Shown here piece by piece: positions 1 through 8,044 of a stretch of 11,209 nt of DNA. The notes under the pieces are model-generated. The model was not told the DNA's origin. It was given only the letters and a program-made list of their open reading frames with translations, and made no database searches. The translations under genes were made by a program, and so were the position numbers. This DNA is from JBKJVQ01 sp046717125 (GTDB taxonomy: Bacteria; Pseudomonadota; Alphaproteobacteria; Rhizobiales; Methyloligellaceae), in contig JBKJVQ010000248.1 of the NCBI GenBank assembly GCA_046717125.1, positions 1 through 11,209 of the forward strand, written 5' to 3'. Positions within the stretch are counted from its first letter, which is position 1, and every line of letters starts with the position of its first letter.

Positions 1-1
1 C

Positions 2-49
2 CATATGGCGTCGGAGATCCTTTCCGAGGCATTTTCGGACCAGCATTAA
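2..49 (+). CDS. C-terminal tail of an upstream gene, possibly DnaA-like regulator Hda (partial)
   Basis: The frame beginning at base 2 reads HMASEILSEAFSDQH and ends at a TAA at 47-49; its beginning lies outside the window. The pattern of a hydrophobic residue, a short run, then EIL near the very end resembles the last helix of Hda (E. coli Hda ends in a similar ...KEIL.. stretch). In related alphaproteobacteria a DnaA-like Hda homologue is often found just upstream of ppk. Both points are weak because only 15 residues are visible and another frame is also open here. If real, the gene would be co-directional with ppk1 and end about 120 bp before its start. Confidence 0.3.
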   Translation, partial: HMASEILSEAFSDQH

Positions 50-113
50 TCGACGCCTGGATTTCGGCGGGCGGCCCGAGGAGTGCTAGGGTCGAGCGCC
101 GTCATGGAACCGA

Positions 114-119
114 TATAAA
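114..119 (+). promoter_or_regulatory. Possible -10 element upstream of ppk1
   Basis: A TATAAA hexamer lies in an AT-rich patch (112-123) that stands out in GC-rich surroundings, about 50 bp before the preferred ppk1 ATG. No good -35 hexamer sits 16-18 bp upstream, so this is only a candidate. The stretch contains one CGTCAT (99-104) and a CCATGAC (151-157), but not the paired direct repeats of a PHO box, so control by PhoB is not supported. Confidence 0.25.
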
Positions 120-169
120 TATTGGGAAGATTGGCGAAAACGCCCGAAACCCATGACAGGATCGAAAGT

Positions 170-2341
170 ATGAGCCTCCAGAGCGTAGCGCCTTCTGCCC
201 CGGTCGACATGATCGAAGAACTGGGGCAGTCGCGGTTCTTCAATCGCGAGCTGTCGTGGCTCCAGTTCAATCGCCGCGTCCTGGAGGAGGCCGCCAACGA
301 GCGGCATCCGCTGTTCGAACGGCTCCGGTTCCTGTCGATCTCGGCGACCAATCTCGACGAGTTTTTCATGGTGCGCGTGGCCGGCATCCGGGGGCAGATC
401 CGGCTGTCGGTGCCGAGCATGAGCCAGGACGGGCTGTCGCCGATCGAGCAGCTCGAACGCATCAACAAGTTCGTGGCAGAGCTGACGGACGAGCAGCAGG
501 AGCGCTGGGTCGCTCTCAAAGCGGAACTTGCGGATGTCAACGTCAAGGTGCTCGAACCCGCCGCGTTGTCGGCCGCTGACAAAGACTGGCTCGAAGACTA
601 TTTCCTCTCGCACGTCTTTCCGGTTCTGACGCCGATCGCCGTCGATCCTGCCCATCCGTTCCCGTTTATTCCCAATCTTGGCTTCGTCATGGGACTGGAA
701 CTGGTCAAGGAAGGGCGCAACGACCGCATGCACGCCCTCATGCCGATCCCGAGCATGCTCGACCGCTTCATCAGGATGCCGAGCGAGCTGAGCACAGAGA
801 TACGGTTCATCAGACTTGAGACGCTTGTCGGCCTGTTCGTGTCGCGACTGTTCCACGGCTATAGCGTCCAGAGCCAGGGCGCGTTCCGGGTTCTTCGGGA
901 CAGCGACATCGAGGTCGCGGAAGAGGCCGAGGATCTGGTGCGGCTCTACGAGTCGGCGTTGAAGAAGCGGCGGCGCGGCTCCGTCATCCGGCTGGAAATC
1001 GAAGCCGGCATGCCCGAGACGCTGCAACGCTTCGTCGTAGCCGAGCTGAAATGCGGCGAGCGCGAAGTATTCGTGCAGAAGGGCCTGATTGGCCTCGCCG
1101 ACACCAAGGCGCTGATCGTGCCGGAGCGCCCCGACCTGCAATTCAAGCCGTATGTGAGCCGCTTTCCGGAACGCATCCGCGAGCATGACGGCGACTGTTT
1201 CGCGGCCATCAGCCAGAAGGACATCGTCGTCCATCACCCCTACGAGTCGTTCGATGTCGTGTTGCAGTTCCTGAAGCAGGCTGCGGCAGACCCGAATGTC
1301 GTTGCGATCAAATGGACGTTGTACCGCACCAGCAAGGCCTCGCCGATCATCCAAGCGCTGAAGGAAGCTGCTGAGGCGGGCAAGTCGGTAACGGCCATCG
1401 TGGAACTGAAGGCGCGGTTCGACGAGGAGGCGAACATCGCCTGGGCGCGCGACCTCGAAAGCGCCGGCGTACAGGTCGTATACGGTTTCATAGAGCTGAA
1501 GACGCACGCGAAGCTCGCTCTGATCGTGCGTCGCGAAGGCCGCGAACTCGCCACCTACTGTCACATGGGAACCGGAAACTACCACCCCGTGACGGCGAAG
1601 GTTTACACCGACCTTTCCTTCTTCACGGCCGACCGCGAAATCGCGCGCGACGTGAGTCGCATCTTCAATTTCGTAACCGGATATGCGGAGCCCTCGGAGC
1701 TCGAGGCTTTGGCGATGTCGCCGCACGGCATTCGCGCGCGCATCCTCGATCATGTCCGCGAGGAAATTTATCACGCGCGCGCTGGCCGGCCCGCGGCGAT
1801 CTGGATGAAGATGAACTCGCTGGTCGACCAAGAGGTGATCGACTCGCTTTACGAGGCAAGCCAGGCCGGCGTTGAAATCGAACTCGTCGTGCGCGGCATC
1901 TGCTGCCTGAGGCCGGGCGTTCCGGGCCTGTCCGACAACATCCATGTGAAATCGATCATCGGCCGCTTCCTCGAGCACGAGCGCATCTATTGCTTCGGCG
2001 CCGGGCATGGTCTTCCGCATCGCGACGCGGCCGTCTATATCAGTTCGGCCGACATGATGCCCCGCAACCTCGACCGCCGCGTCGAATCCATGGTTCAGAT
2101 CAGAAATCCGACCGTACACGAACAGGTTCTGGACCAGATCATGATCGCCAACATCAAGGACAATCTCCAAAGCTGGCGCGTCCTGCCGGATGGGTCCTCC
2201 GAGAGGATGAAACCCGCCAAGGGTGAGGAACCGTTCAATGCGCAGGAATATTTCATGATCAACCCGAGCCTGTCCGGGCGCGGCGATGCATTGAAATCAA
2301 GCTTCCCGCCACGCTTCGCTGGCCGCATCCAGACGCCGTGA
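170..2341 (+). CDS. ppk1: Polyphosphate kinase 1
   Basis: Makes inorganic polyphosphate by reversible transfer of the ATP gamma-phosphate to a growing chain, through a phosphohistidine intermediate; usually linked to the inner membrane. From ATG 170 it has 723 residues. The N-terminal domain carries FFNRELSWLQFNRRVL (about 23-38) and SATNLDEFFMVRVAG (58-72). The catalytic domains carry KTHAKL with His446, HMGTGNYHP (465-473), GRFLEHERIY with His603, and MMPRNLDRRVE (629-639). His446 and His603 align with E. coli His435 and His592 at the same offset of 11, so the active site looks intact. The frame stays open to a TTG at 122, but ATG 170 is preferred because the family's N-terminal motif begins soon after it and an AGG lies 9-11 bases upstream. 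The stop is 13 bp before ppx, indicating one transcript. Family assignment is very secure. Confidence 0.97.
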   Translation: MSLQSVAPSAPVDMIEELGQSRFFNRELSWLQFNRRVLEEAANERHPLFERLRFLSISATNLDEFFMVRVAGIRGQIRLSVPSMSQDGLSPIEQLERINKFVAELTDEQQERWVALKAELADVNVKVLEPAALSAADKDWLEDYFLSHVFPVLTPIAVDPAHPFPFIPNLGFVMGLELVKEGRNDRMHALMPIPSMLDRFIRMPSELSTEIRFIRLETLVGLFVSRLFHGYSVQSQGAFRVLRDSDIEVAEEAEDLVRLYESALKKRRRGSVIRLEIEAGMPETLQRFVVAELKCGEREVFVQKGLIGLADTKALIVPERPDLQFKPYVSRFPERIREHDGDCFAAISQKDIVVHHPYESFDVVLQFLKQAAADPNVVAIKWTLYRTSKASPIIQALKEAAEAGKSVTAIVELKARFDEEANIAWARDLESAGVQVVYGFIELKTHAKLALIVRREGRELATYCHMGTGNYHPVTAKVYTDLSFFTADREIARDVSRIFNFVTGYAEPSELEALAMSPHGIRARILDHVREEIYHARAGRPAAIWMKMNSLVDQEVIDSLYEASQAGVEIELVVRGICCLRPGVPGLSDNIHVKSIIGRFLEHERIYCFGAGHGLPHRDAAVYISSADMMPRNLDRRVESMVQIRNPTVHEQVLDQIMIANIKDNLQSWRVLPDGSSERMKPAKGEEPFNAQEYFMINPSLSGRGDALKSSFPPRFAGRIQTP

Positions 2342-2354
2342 GACGATAGAACCG

Positions 2355-3872
2355 ATGGCGCGCAGCACGACCCTGAAACCCATCGGCGTCGTTGACATCG
2401 GCTCGAATTCGGTGCGGCTCGTGGTCTATGAGGGCGCGACGCGCAGCCCCGCGGTTCTTTTCAACGAAAAAGTGCTGGCCGGTCTCGGCCGCTCGATCGC
2501 GACGACCGGAAAACTTGGCACGGACGCCGTAGCGCGCAGCATGCGGGCGCTGCGACGATTCCGGGCCGTTTGCGACCGGCTGGAATGCGCGCGAGTGGAG
2601 GTGATCGCGACCGCCGCCGCGCGGGAGGCCGAGAACGGCCCAGCGTTCATCCACGATGTTGAGAAAGTGCTGCGTGAGCCCGTGACGCTTCTGACCGGCA
2701 CGCGCGAGGCGGAACTGGCGGCGCTCGGCGTGATCTCAGGAATCCATCACGCCGACGGGCTGGCTGGTGATCTCGGCGGCGGGAGCCTCGAACTCATCGA
2801 CATCGACGAAAATTCGTTCTCGGGCGGCGTGACTCTGGCGCTCGGAGGCTTGCGCCTTATCGACTCGTCAGGCGGCAGCATGGCCAAGGCGGCATCGATC
2901 GTCGAAGCGGAACTCGCGAGCGTGCCATGGCTGGAGCGCGGGCAGGGGCGTCCGTTCTATCTGGTGGGCGGCGCATGGCGCGCGCTCGCGCGGCTGCACA
3001 TGATGCAGATGAATTACCCCCTCAGCGTCATGCACAACTACCGGATGACGACGCGTAGCGCGATCGAGTTTGCGCAATTGCTCAACCACCTCTCTCCCAA
3101 CTCGCTGGCCGGCATCAAGGACATCGCGACCGCCCGCCGCGAAACCATCCCGTGGGGCGCGCTCGTGCTCGAACGGCTGCTCAAGCGCGTGCGGCCGTCC
3201 GAGGTCGTCGTCTCCGTGTTCGGCATTCGCGAGGGGCTGGTCTACAGCCTCTTGAGCGACGCCGAGAGGCGCAAGGATCCGCTGATCACCGCCTGCGAGG
3301 ATTTCGCGCGCCGGCGCTCCCGATCGCTCGAGAGCGCGCGCGAACTGGTCGATTGGACCGACGTGCTGTTCCAGGGTCCGGAGTTAAGGAAGACTTCCGA
3401 AGAGCGCCGCTTGCGGCACGCGGCCTGCCTCGTCTCCGACATTGGCTGGCGCGCCCATCCGGACTATCGCGGCGAACAGAGCCTCAACATCATCGCCCAT
3501 GGGACGTTTTCCGGCATCGATCATCCGGGACGGGCGTTCATCGCGCTGACGGTCTATTACCGTCACGAAGGCCTCATCAAGGAAGAGCTCAGTCCACGGC
3601 TCACCGATCTGGTGGACAAGAAAGCGCTGAAGCGGGCGCGTATTCTCGGAGCGGCGATCCGGACCGCGCATATGCTATCCGCGTCGACGCCGGGGATTAT
3701 TCCGCGCGCGCCGCTGACGCTGGACGGAAAAAAATTGGTCCTTAATCTACCTGACGACCTTGCCGATCTCGATGGAGAGCGGCTGGATCGCCGCCTGAAG
3801 ACGCTTGCGAATGAGATCGAACGTCAGCCTGAGGTTCAGATCGGTGAGAGTCTCGAACTCATGGCGGTTTGA
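2355..3872 (+). CDS. ppx: Exopolyphosphatase (Ppx/GppA family)
   Basis: Releases phosphate from the ends of polyphosphate, opposing the kinase encoded just upstream; some family members also hydrolyse pppGpp to ppGpp. The 505-residue protein begins with the ASKHA-fold phosphate-1 loop DIGSNSVRLVVYEG (14-27). The acidic TREAEL segment (116-121) lies where the catalytic Glu of E. coli PPX falls. The phosphate-2 loop GDLGGGSLEL (138-147) includes a Glu at 146 matching the family's conserved GGGS-x-E. The C-terminal half (about 315-500) is the helical HD-like part seen in long Ppx proteins, with RRLRHAACLVSDIGWRAHP (351-369) and IAHGTFSGIDHPGR (390-403). The start is ATG 2355 with only a weak ribosome site, which fits translation coupled to ppk1. 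Sequence alone cannot separate polyphosphate from pppGpp preference; the ppk1 neighbour argues for polyphosphate. Confidence 0.94.
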   Translation: MARSTTLKPIGVVDIGSNSVRLVVYEGATRSPAVLFNEKVLAGLGRSIATTGKLGTDAVARSMRALRRFRAVCDRLECARVEVIATAAAREAENGPAFIHDVEKVLREPVTLLTGTREAELAALGVISGIHHADGLAGDLGGGSLELIDIDENSFSGGVTLALGGLRLIDSSGGSMAKAASIVEAELASVPWLERGQGRPFYLVGGAWRALARLHMMQMNYPLSVMHNYRMTTRSAIEFAQLLNHLSPNSLAGIKDIATARRETIPWGALVLERLLKRVRPSEVVVSVFGIREGLVYSLLSDAERRKDPLITACEDFARRRSRSLESARELVDWTDVLFQGPELRKTSEERRLRHAACLVSDIGWRAHPDYRGEQSLNIIAHGTFSGIDHPGRAFIALTVYYRHEGLIKEELSPRLTDLVDKKALKRARILGAAIRTAHMLSASTPGIIPRAPLTLDGKKLVLNLPDDLADLDGERLDRRLKTLANEIERQPEVQIGESLELMAV

Positions 3873-3907
3873 AGCCGCTTCGGGAGTTGATCCCGCGGTG
3901 CCCGTTC

Positions 3908-3924
3908 GGCCGCACAATGCGGCC
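3908..3924 (+). terminator. Hairpin after ppx, possible weak intrinsic terminator
   Basis: GGCCGCA (3908-3914) and TGCGGCC (3918-3924) are perfect reverse complements around a CAA loop and are followed by TTTA. The stem begins 36 bp after the ppx stop. The T tract is only three bases long, so termination could be partial or Rho-dependent. It lies where the end of the ppk1-ppx operon would be expected. A second 6-bp inverted repeat (4078-4083 with 4090-4095) sits closer to the next gene and has no T tract. Confidence 0.4.
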
Positions 3925-4130
3925 TTTACGCGACCGAAGGAACCCTGCGAGAATATGTCCGCGCCTGGAGGGGGGAAGGGACGGTTCCAAAATCGGTAAA
4001 CGGCACCTGATCGCTTGCGATGCGCCGCGCCGATCCACACATCTGCACTTCCGCTTACCCTCGTGGCGATCATCGCCCCGGCCGTAACCGGCCGGCGCTG
4101 TCATTCGCGTATGCGTAACGGATCGATCTG

Positions 4131-5054
4131 ATGGCTCAAGACCCTTACAGCGTTCTCGGCGTAGCCCGCGCCTCGGATCAGGATTCGATCACCAAGGCGT
4201 ACCGGGGTCTCGCCAAGACCTACCATCCCGATCTTAACCCGGGCGACAAGGCGGCGGAGGATCGTTTCAAGGAGATTTCGGCCGCCTACAACATTCTGGG
4301 CGATGCGGACAAACGCGCCCGGTTCGATCGCGGCGAGATCGACGCGACAGGTCAGGAGCGGCCACAGCAACAATATTACCGCGAATATGCGGGAGGCGCG
4401 GACGGTGCCCGCTATCGTTCCAATGCCGGTTTCGAGGATCTTGGCGGTTTCAGCGATCTGTTCGGCGATCTGTTCGGGAAGCAACGTGCGGGGCAAGCCG
4501 GCGGTCAGGGTTTCTCGGCGCGCGGACAGGACGCGCGCTATCGGCTCGACGTCGATTTCCTCGATGCTGTCACTGGCGCCAAGCAACGCATCACTCTGCC
4601 CGACGGTGGCACGATCGATGTAGCGCTTCCCCCCGGGGTTCAGGACGGACAGACGATCCGCCTCAAGGGCAAGGGACGGCCGGGCCTCGGGCAGGGCGCC
4701 GCAGGCGACGCCCTTGTCGAGATCGGCGTGCGCTCGCATCCGATGTTCCGCCGCGAAGGCAACGACATCCTTATCGATCTTCCGATCTCCTTCGACGAGG
4801 CGGTGCTCGGCGCAAAAGTCGAGGCGCCTACGATTTCGGGCCGCGTGACGATCACGGTGCCGCCCGGCGCCAATACCGGTCAGACCCTGAGGCTCAAGGG
4901 AAAAGGCGTCACGCCGAAGAGAGGTGCGGCCGGGGACCAGCTTGTCAGACTGTCGGTCACGATGCCGGAGCGTGTCGACGACGACCTCCGCGCATTCGTC
5001 GAAACCTGGCGCAAGGACCACGCCTACGATCCCCGGCGAAAGTTTAGAGCATAA
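4131..5054 (+). CDS. cbpA: J-domain co-chaperone, CbpA/DnaJ class B type
   Basis: A J-protein expected to stimulate the DnaK ATPase and deliver unfolded clients in the cytoplasm. The 307-residue product has a J domain (about 5-67) with the essential HPD at 32-34. A Gly/Phe-rich linker follows (about 88-127, repeated GGF, DLFGDLFG). Then come two beta-rich C-terminal substrate domains (about 134-205 and 210-285), each with a VPPG/LPPGxxxGQTLRLKGKG-type segment. The Cys-rich zinc-finger region of true DnaJ is absent, which puts it with CbpA/DjlA-independent class B proteins. The CbpM-like gene immediately downstream supports the CbpA assignment. The start is ATG 4131; the upstream ribosome site is weak. 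Its last codons and TAA stop fall inside the intergenic repeat that begins near 5045. No clear sigma-32-type promoter was found upstream. Confidence 0.9.
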   Translation: MAQDPYSVLGVARASDQDSITKAYRGLAKTYHPDLNPGDKAAEDRFKEISAAYNILGDADKRARFDRGEIDATGQERPQQQYYREYAGGADGARYRSNAGFEDLGGFSDLFGDLFGKQRAGQAGGQGFSARGQDARYRLDVDFLDAVTGAKQRITLPDGGTIDVALPPGVQDGQTIRLKGKGRPGLGQGAAGDALVEIGVRSHPMFRREGNDILIDLPISFDEAVLGAKVEAPTISGRVTITVPPGANTGQTLRLKGKGVTPKRGAAGDQLVRLSVTMPERVDDDLRAFVETWRKDHAYDPRRKFRA

Positions 5055-5158
5055 TGCCGAAAAGTGTGAAGCGATTTTCGGACGACATCATGCTCAAGCT
5101 ATTGGAATCGATCACGTTCATGACTTTTGATCGATTCGACCAAAAGTCATCGTGATCT
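5045..5158. repeat. Intergenic double-palindrome repeat between cbpA and cbpM
   Basis: Two imperfect palindromes lie back to back. The first (5047-5095) has arms GAGCATAATGCCGAAAA and its near complement ending in CATCATGCTC. The second has GATCACG-TTC-ATGACTTTTG (5110-5129) against CAAAAGTCATCGTGATC (5141-5157): 17 matching pairs broken only by a 3-base bulge, with an 11-base loop. From memory this closely resembles a dispersed intergenic repeat of Bradyrhizobiaceae genomes, comparable in nature to RIME/REP-type elements. It carries no coding capacity. RNA from it would form two stable hairpins between the two reading frames, which could stabilise the upstream message or reduce read-through. 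That role is inference. Confidence 0.8.
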
Positions 5159-5172
5159 AACAGGACGGTCTG

Positions 5173-5514
5173 ATGTTCAACGAGAACGATGTCATCGAAC
5201 AGGTCACGCAGGTTTCGGTGACGCGCCTGCGCGTCTGGGTGCGGCGCGGCTGGGTGCGACCGGCGCTGCGGACCGATCCGGCGCAATTCTCCGAGGCGGA
5301 CGTCGCGCGGGTAAGGCTGATCTGCGACCTCGAAGACGAGCTCGGCTTCGACGAAGACGTCGTGCCGGTGCTTCTGCATCTGATTGATCAGATCCACGGA
5401 TTGCGCAGCGAGCTACAGACCCTGCATGACGCCATCGACGTTTTGCCGGAAGACGCGCGTCTGGTGGTCAGGGCGCGCCTGACCAAGGCGATTTCCGACA
5501 GGCACGACGACTGA
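5173..5514 (+). CDS. cbpM: CbpM-like MerR-family chaperone modulator
   Basis: A small protein (113 residues) with an N-terminal MerR-like helix-turn-helix (about 5-60; core TRLRVWVRRGWVRPA at 17-31, then the F-SEADVARVRLICDLEDELG segment). A helical C-terminal part follows (about 62-105, LLHLIDQIHGLRSELQTLHDAI) that could form a coiled coil. In E. coli, CbpM binds the J domain of CbpA and blocks its action on DnaK; the same order cbpA-cbpM is seen here. The start ATG 5173 has AGGACGG (5162-5168) at suitable spacing, just outside the repeat. It ends 3 bp from the stop of the converging rnd gene. A plain MerR-type DNA-binding regulator is the alternative, but the neighbour favours a modulator. 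Confidence 0.82.
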   Translation: MFNENDVIEQVTQVSVTRLRVWVRRGWVRPALRTDPAQFSEADVARVRLICDLEDELGFDEDVVPVLLHLIDQIHGLRSELQTLHDAIDVLPEDARLVVRARLTKAISDRHDD

Positions 5515-5517
5515 TCG

Positions 5518-6678
5518 CTAATCGGTCGATATGACAGGCGTCAGTTCGACCTGTCCGTTTCGGATCGTCAGCGCAAGTTCGCCATGCTTGACCCTTAGAG
5601 CATCGTCGCCGAAGAGCTTCCGCCGCCACCCCTTCAGGACCGGCGCGTCGTGATCGTCGGCTCTAGCGATGTCTTCCAGTTCTTCGATGGTGGCGATAAG
5701 TTTCGGCGCGACGCCGTGTCTGCCGGCCGCCGCCTTAAGCAGGACCTTGAATAGGTCGACCACGGCGGCCGCTTCAGGCGTCAGAGGCTCGCCCCGTTCA
5801 ATCGGCGGAAGCGTCGCCGCGTCACGCTTCAGCCCGCGCTCGACCGCCTCGATTACGGCGCGGCCGCGCGCCGACCGCGAGAACCCGTCATGCAGCGATC
5901 GCAGGCTCGCCAGTTCTTGCGGAGTGCGCGGCTCCTGGTTGGCGATATCGTAGAGCGCGTCGTCTTTGAGGATGCGCCCCCGCGGGACGTCGTTATTGCG
6001 GGCTTCATGCTCCCGCCACTGCGCCAGCTCCATCAGCACACCAAGCGCGCGCGGACTCTTGACGCGCATCTTGAGCCGCTTCCAGGCATCCTCCGGCTTG
6101 AGCTGATAGGTGCCGGGATCGGTCAGCACCGCCATCTCCTCATCGAGCCAGTTGTTTCGGCCGGAACTGTCGAGACGCTTGCGGAGCCTCGGATAGAGAT
6201 CGCGCAGATGCGTAACGTCCCCAAGCGCGTAGGTCAGTTGCTTATCGGAGAGCGGGCGGCGGCTCCAATCCGTGAAGCGGGACGATTTATCTAGATTTTT
6301 CCCCAGCATTTTTTTGACCAGCATCACGTAGCTGACCGACTCGCCGAAGCCGCACACCATGGCGGCGACCTGCGTGTCGAAGATGGGGTGCGGGATAATG
6401 CCGCCCATATGGTGGACAATCTCGACGTCCTGCCGCGCGGAATGGAATACCTTGAGCACGCGGGGATCGTTCATCAATGTGAACAACGGAGAAAGGTCGA
6501 GACCCTCGGCGAGGGCGTCGACGCAGGCCTCCACTTCGTCCGATGCCAGTTGGACGAGGCAGAGCTTTGGCCAGAACGTCGTTTCGCGCATGAACTCGGT
6601 GTCGACGGCGATAAACTCCGCCTTCGAAAGTCGCGCACAAAGTTCGACCAGTGATTGGGAATCAGAAACAAGCTGCAT
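5518..6678 (-). CDS. rnd: Ribonuclease D
   Basis: A 3'-to-5' exoribonuclease of the DEDDy family that trims tRNA precursors and other small RNAs. From the ATG at 6678 it has 386 residues, close to E. coli RNase D (375). Exo I is VDTEFMRE with Asp26 and Glu28; Exo II is HSARQDVEIV with Asp84; Exo III is YALGDVTHL with Tyr150 and Asp154. All five metal/catalytic positions are therefore present and nearly match E. coli numbering. An HRDC domain follows at about 208-262 (LMELAQWREHEARNNDVPRG), and a second helical HRDC-like segment lies near 300-345. The frame stays open to a TTG at 6699, but the ATG is preferred because the protein then begins right at the fold, with an AGG about 10 bases upstream. 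It is divergent from the acyl-CoA dehydrogenase gene across 130 bp, which must hold both promoters; I see no clear hexamer pair there. Confidence 0.95.
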   Translation of the reverse strand: MQLVSDSQSLVELCARLSKAEFIAVDTEFMRETTFWPKLCLVQLASDEVEACVDALAEGLDLSPLFTLMNDPRVLKVFHSARQDVEIVHHMGGIIPHPIFDTQVAAMVCGFGESVSYVMLVKKMLGKNLDKSSRFTDWSRRPLSDKQLTYALGDVTHLRDLYPRLRKRLDSSGRNNWLDEEMAVLTDPGTYQLKPEDAWKRLKMRVKSPRALGVLMELAQWREHEARNNDVPRGRILKDDALYDIANQEPRTPQELASLRSLHDGFSRSARGRAVIEAVERGLKRDAATLPPIERGEPLTPEAAAVVDLFKVLLKAAAGRHGVAPKLIATIEELEDIARADDHDAPVLKGWRRKLFGDDALRVKHGELALTIRNGQVELTPVISTD

Positions 6679-6808
6679 CGCCGGAGGCCTATAGCGCAAG
6701 CGACCCCGGCTGTCGCGTCGAAGCGACCACGACTTGCTGCAGCTTCGCTAAGCACGCATGAAGTGATCTGCTCGTAGTTATAGGTGCGAAGGAGCGAGAC
6801 CGGAATTC

Positions 6809-8038
6809 ATGTCCAGGCAAATCATGCATCCGAATCCGCCGGAATTGATGCCGCCCTGGCGAACCGAAGCGCGCGTCCGGCTGCAGGAGGAGGCGCGGGC
6901 GTTCGCGCGCGATGTCGTCCTACCCATCGCCGACGAGTTCGATCCGCAGAAAGCCGAGATGCCGCGGTCGCTGATCGATCGGATGGCGGAGAAGGGATGG
7001 TTCGGCATCACGATCCCGGCCGAGCACGGCGGCATGGGGCTCGGCGTGTTCGAATATTGCCTCGTGTCGGAGGAGTTGGCGCGGGCGTGGCTCTCGGTCG
7101 GCAGCATCCTGGCTCGCGGGCAGGGATTGGGCACGCAGACGCTGGACGACGAGCGGCGGCTCGGTCTGCTTCGCAAATCGGCGCAAGGGAAATGGATCGG
7201 CGCCATCGCCCTGTCGGAACCGACGGCAGGCTCGGACCTTGCCGGCGTCGAAACCCGCGCGGTGCGCGATGGCGAAGAGTGGGTGCTGACAGGCACAAAG
7301 CGCTGGGCCGGGTTTGCCCTCGCTGCGGACTTCATCGAAGTGCTGGCTCGGACACGCGAGCCGAAAAAGGACGAACCGCGCTCGGCCGGGCTAGAGCCGT
7401 TTCTTGTGCTGAAGGAGCCCTCCTCATTCCCGAAAGGCATGACCGGGCATGTGATCGACAAGATCGGCTATCACGGGTTCCTCACCTGGCATCTCGAATT
7501 GGACGGCGTTCGAGTTCCGGAAAGCGACCGGCTGACAGGCCTCTACGGCGACGAAGGCGCGGACGCCGATTCAGGTGGCTTTGCATCGGTGCAGCGGGGG
7601 TTAAATATCGCGCGGGTGCATACGGCGGCGCGGGCCGTCGGCGTGGCGCGCGCAGCGGTCGAGGATACACAGCTCTATCTGCAGGAGCGCGAGCAGTTCG
7701 GGCATCCGATCGCCGAATTCCAGGCGCTGCGGTTCGCGCTGGCCGACATGGCGGCCGAAGTCGCACAGGCGCGCGCCTATTGGCAGCAGGTTGCGCACCT
7801 GCTCGATCAGGGGGAGGCGGCTGAAAGCGAATCCGCGATGGTGAAGCTGCTGGCTACGGAGATGGCCGTGAAGGTCACAAACCAGGCGATGCAGCTTCAC
7901 GGCGGCAACGGCTACACGACCGAGCGGCGCATCGAGCGGTACTGGCGCGATGCGCGGCTCACGACGATCTTCGAGGGCACGAGCGAAATCCAGCGCCGCA
8001 TCATCAGCGATCGCATGTTGCCCAAGGGCGAACGCTGA
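6809..8038 (+). CDS. Acyl-CoA dehydrogenase family protein
   Basis: An FAD-dependent enzyme expected to introduce an alpha-beta double bond in an acyl-CoA and pass electrons to ETF; the substrate cannot be read from the sequence. The 409-residue protein has the family's full length. It carries ITIPAEHGGMGLGV (67-80), the FAD signature ALSEPTAGSD (133-142), REQFGHPI (294-301), and the C-terminal signature QLHGGNGYTTE...FEGTSEIQ (362-395). Glu389 sits where the catalytic base of short/medium-chain enzymes falls. The usual KxWITN segment reads KRWAGFALAAD (164-174), a departure near the flavin/substrate region that could reflect an unusual substrate. The start ATG 6809 has AAGGAGCGAG at 6789-6798. 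No ETF, thiolase or CoA-ligase gene is adjacent, so the pathway is unknown. The gene ends 6 bp before the stop of the converging small gene. Confidence 0.9.
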   Translation: MSRQIMHPNPPELMPPWRTEARVRLQEEARAFARDVVLPIADEFDPQKAEMPRSLIDRMAEKGWFGITIPAEHGGMGLGVFEYCLVSEELARAWLSVGSILARGQGLGTQTLDDERRLGLLRKSAQGKWIGAIALSEPTAGSDLAGVETRAVRDGEEWVLTGTKRWAGFALAADFIEVLARTREPKKDEPRSAGLEPFLVLKEPSSFPKGMTGHVIDKIGYHGFLTWHLELDGVRVPESDRLTGLYGDEGADADSGGFASVQRGLNIARVHTAARAVGVARAAVEDTQLYLQEREQFGHPIAEFQALRFALADMAAEVAQARAYWQQVAHLLDQGEAAESESAMVKLLATEMAVKVTNQAMQLHGGNGYTTERRIERYWRDARLTTIFEGTSEIQRRIISDRMLPKGER

Positions 8039-8044
8039 CGACCA

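Noticed and set aside
101..157. GTCATGG (101-107) and CCATGAC (151-157) as an inverted repeat or PHO box upstream of ppk1
   Set aside because: The arms are 43 bp apart and short. A PHO box needs closely spaced direct repeats, which are absent.
86..2170. A 694-codon open frame on the minus strand covering nearly all of ppk1
   Set aside because: It mirrors the coding frame of a clearly real gene in GC-rich DNA, where antisense stops are rare. Its translation is rich in Arg, His and Asp with no recognisable domain.
4014..4040. CTTG near 4014 as a sigma-32 heat-shock promoter for cbpA
   Set aside because: No matching downstream -10 element at the expected spacing.
4101..5021. A 306-codon minus-strand frame opposite cbpA
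   Set aside because: Same antisense artefact; no domain, and the plus-strand J-protein fully explains the region.
5595..5606. TTAGAGCAT inside rnd resembling the start of the intergenic repeat
   Set aside because: Only the first few bases match and the palindrome is not continued; it is ordinary rnd coding sequence.
6784..7824. A 346-codon plus-strand frame overlapping the acyl-CoA dehydrogenase
   Set aside because: Translation is an Arg/Ala/Gly-rich low-information string, while the other frame carries both dehydrogenase signatures.
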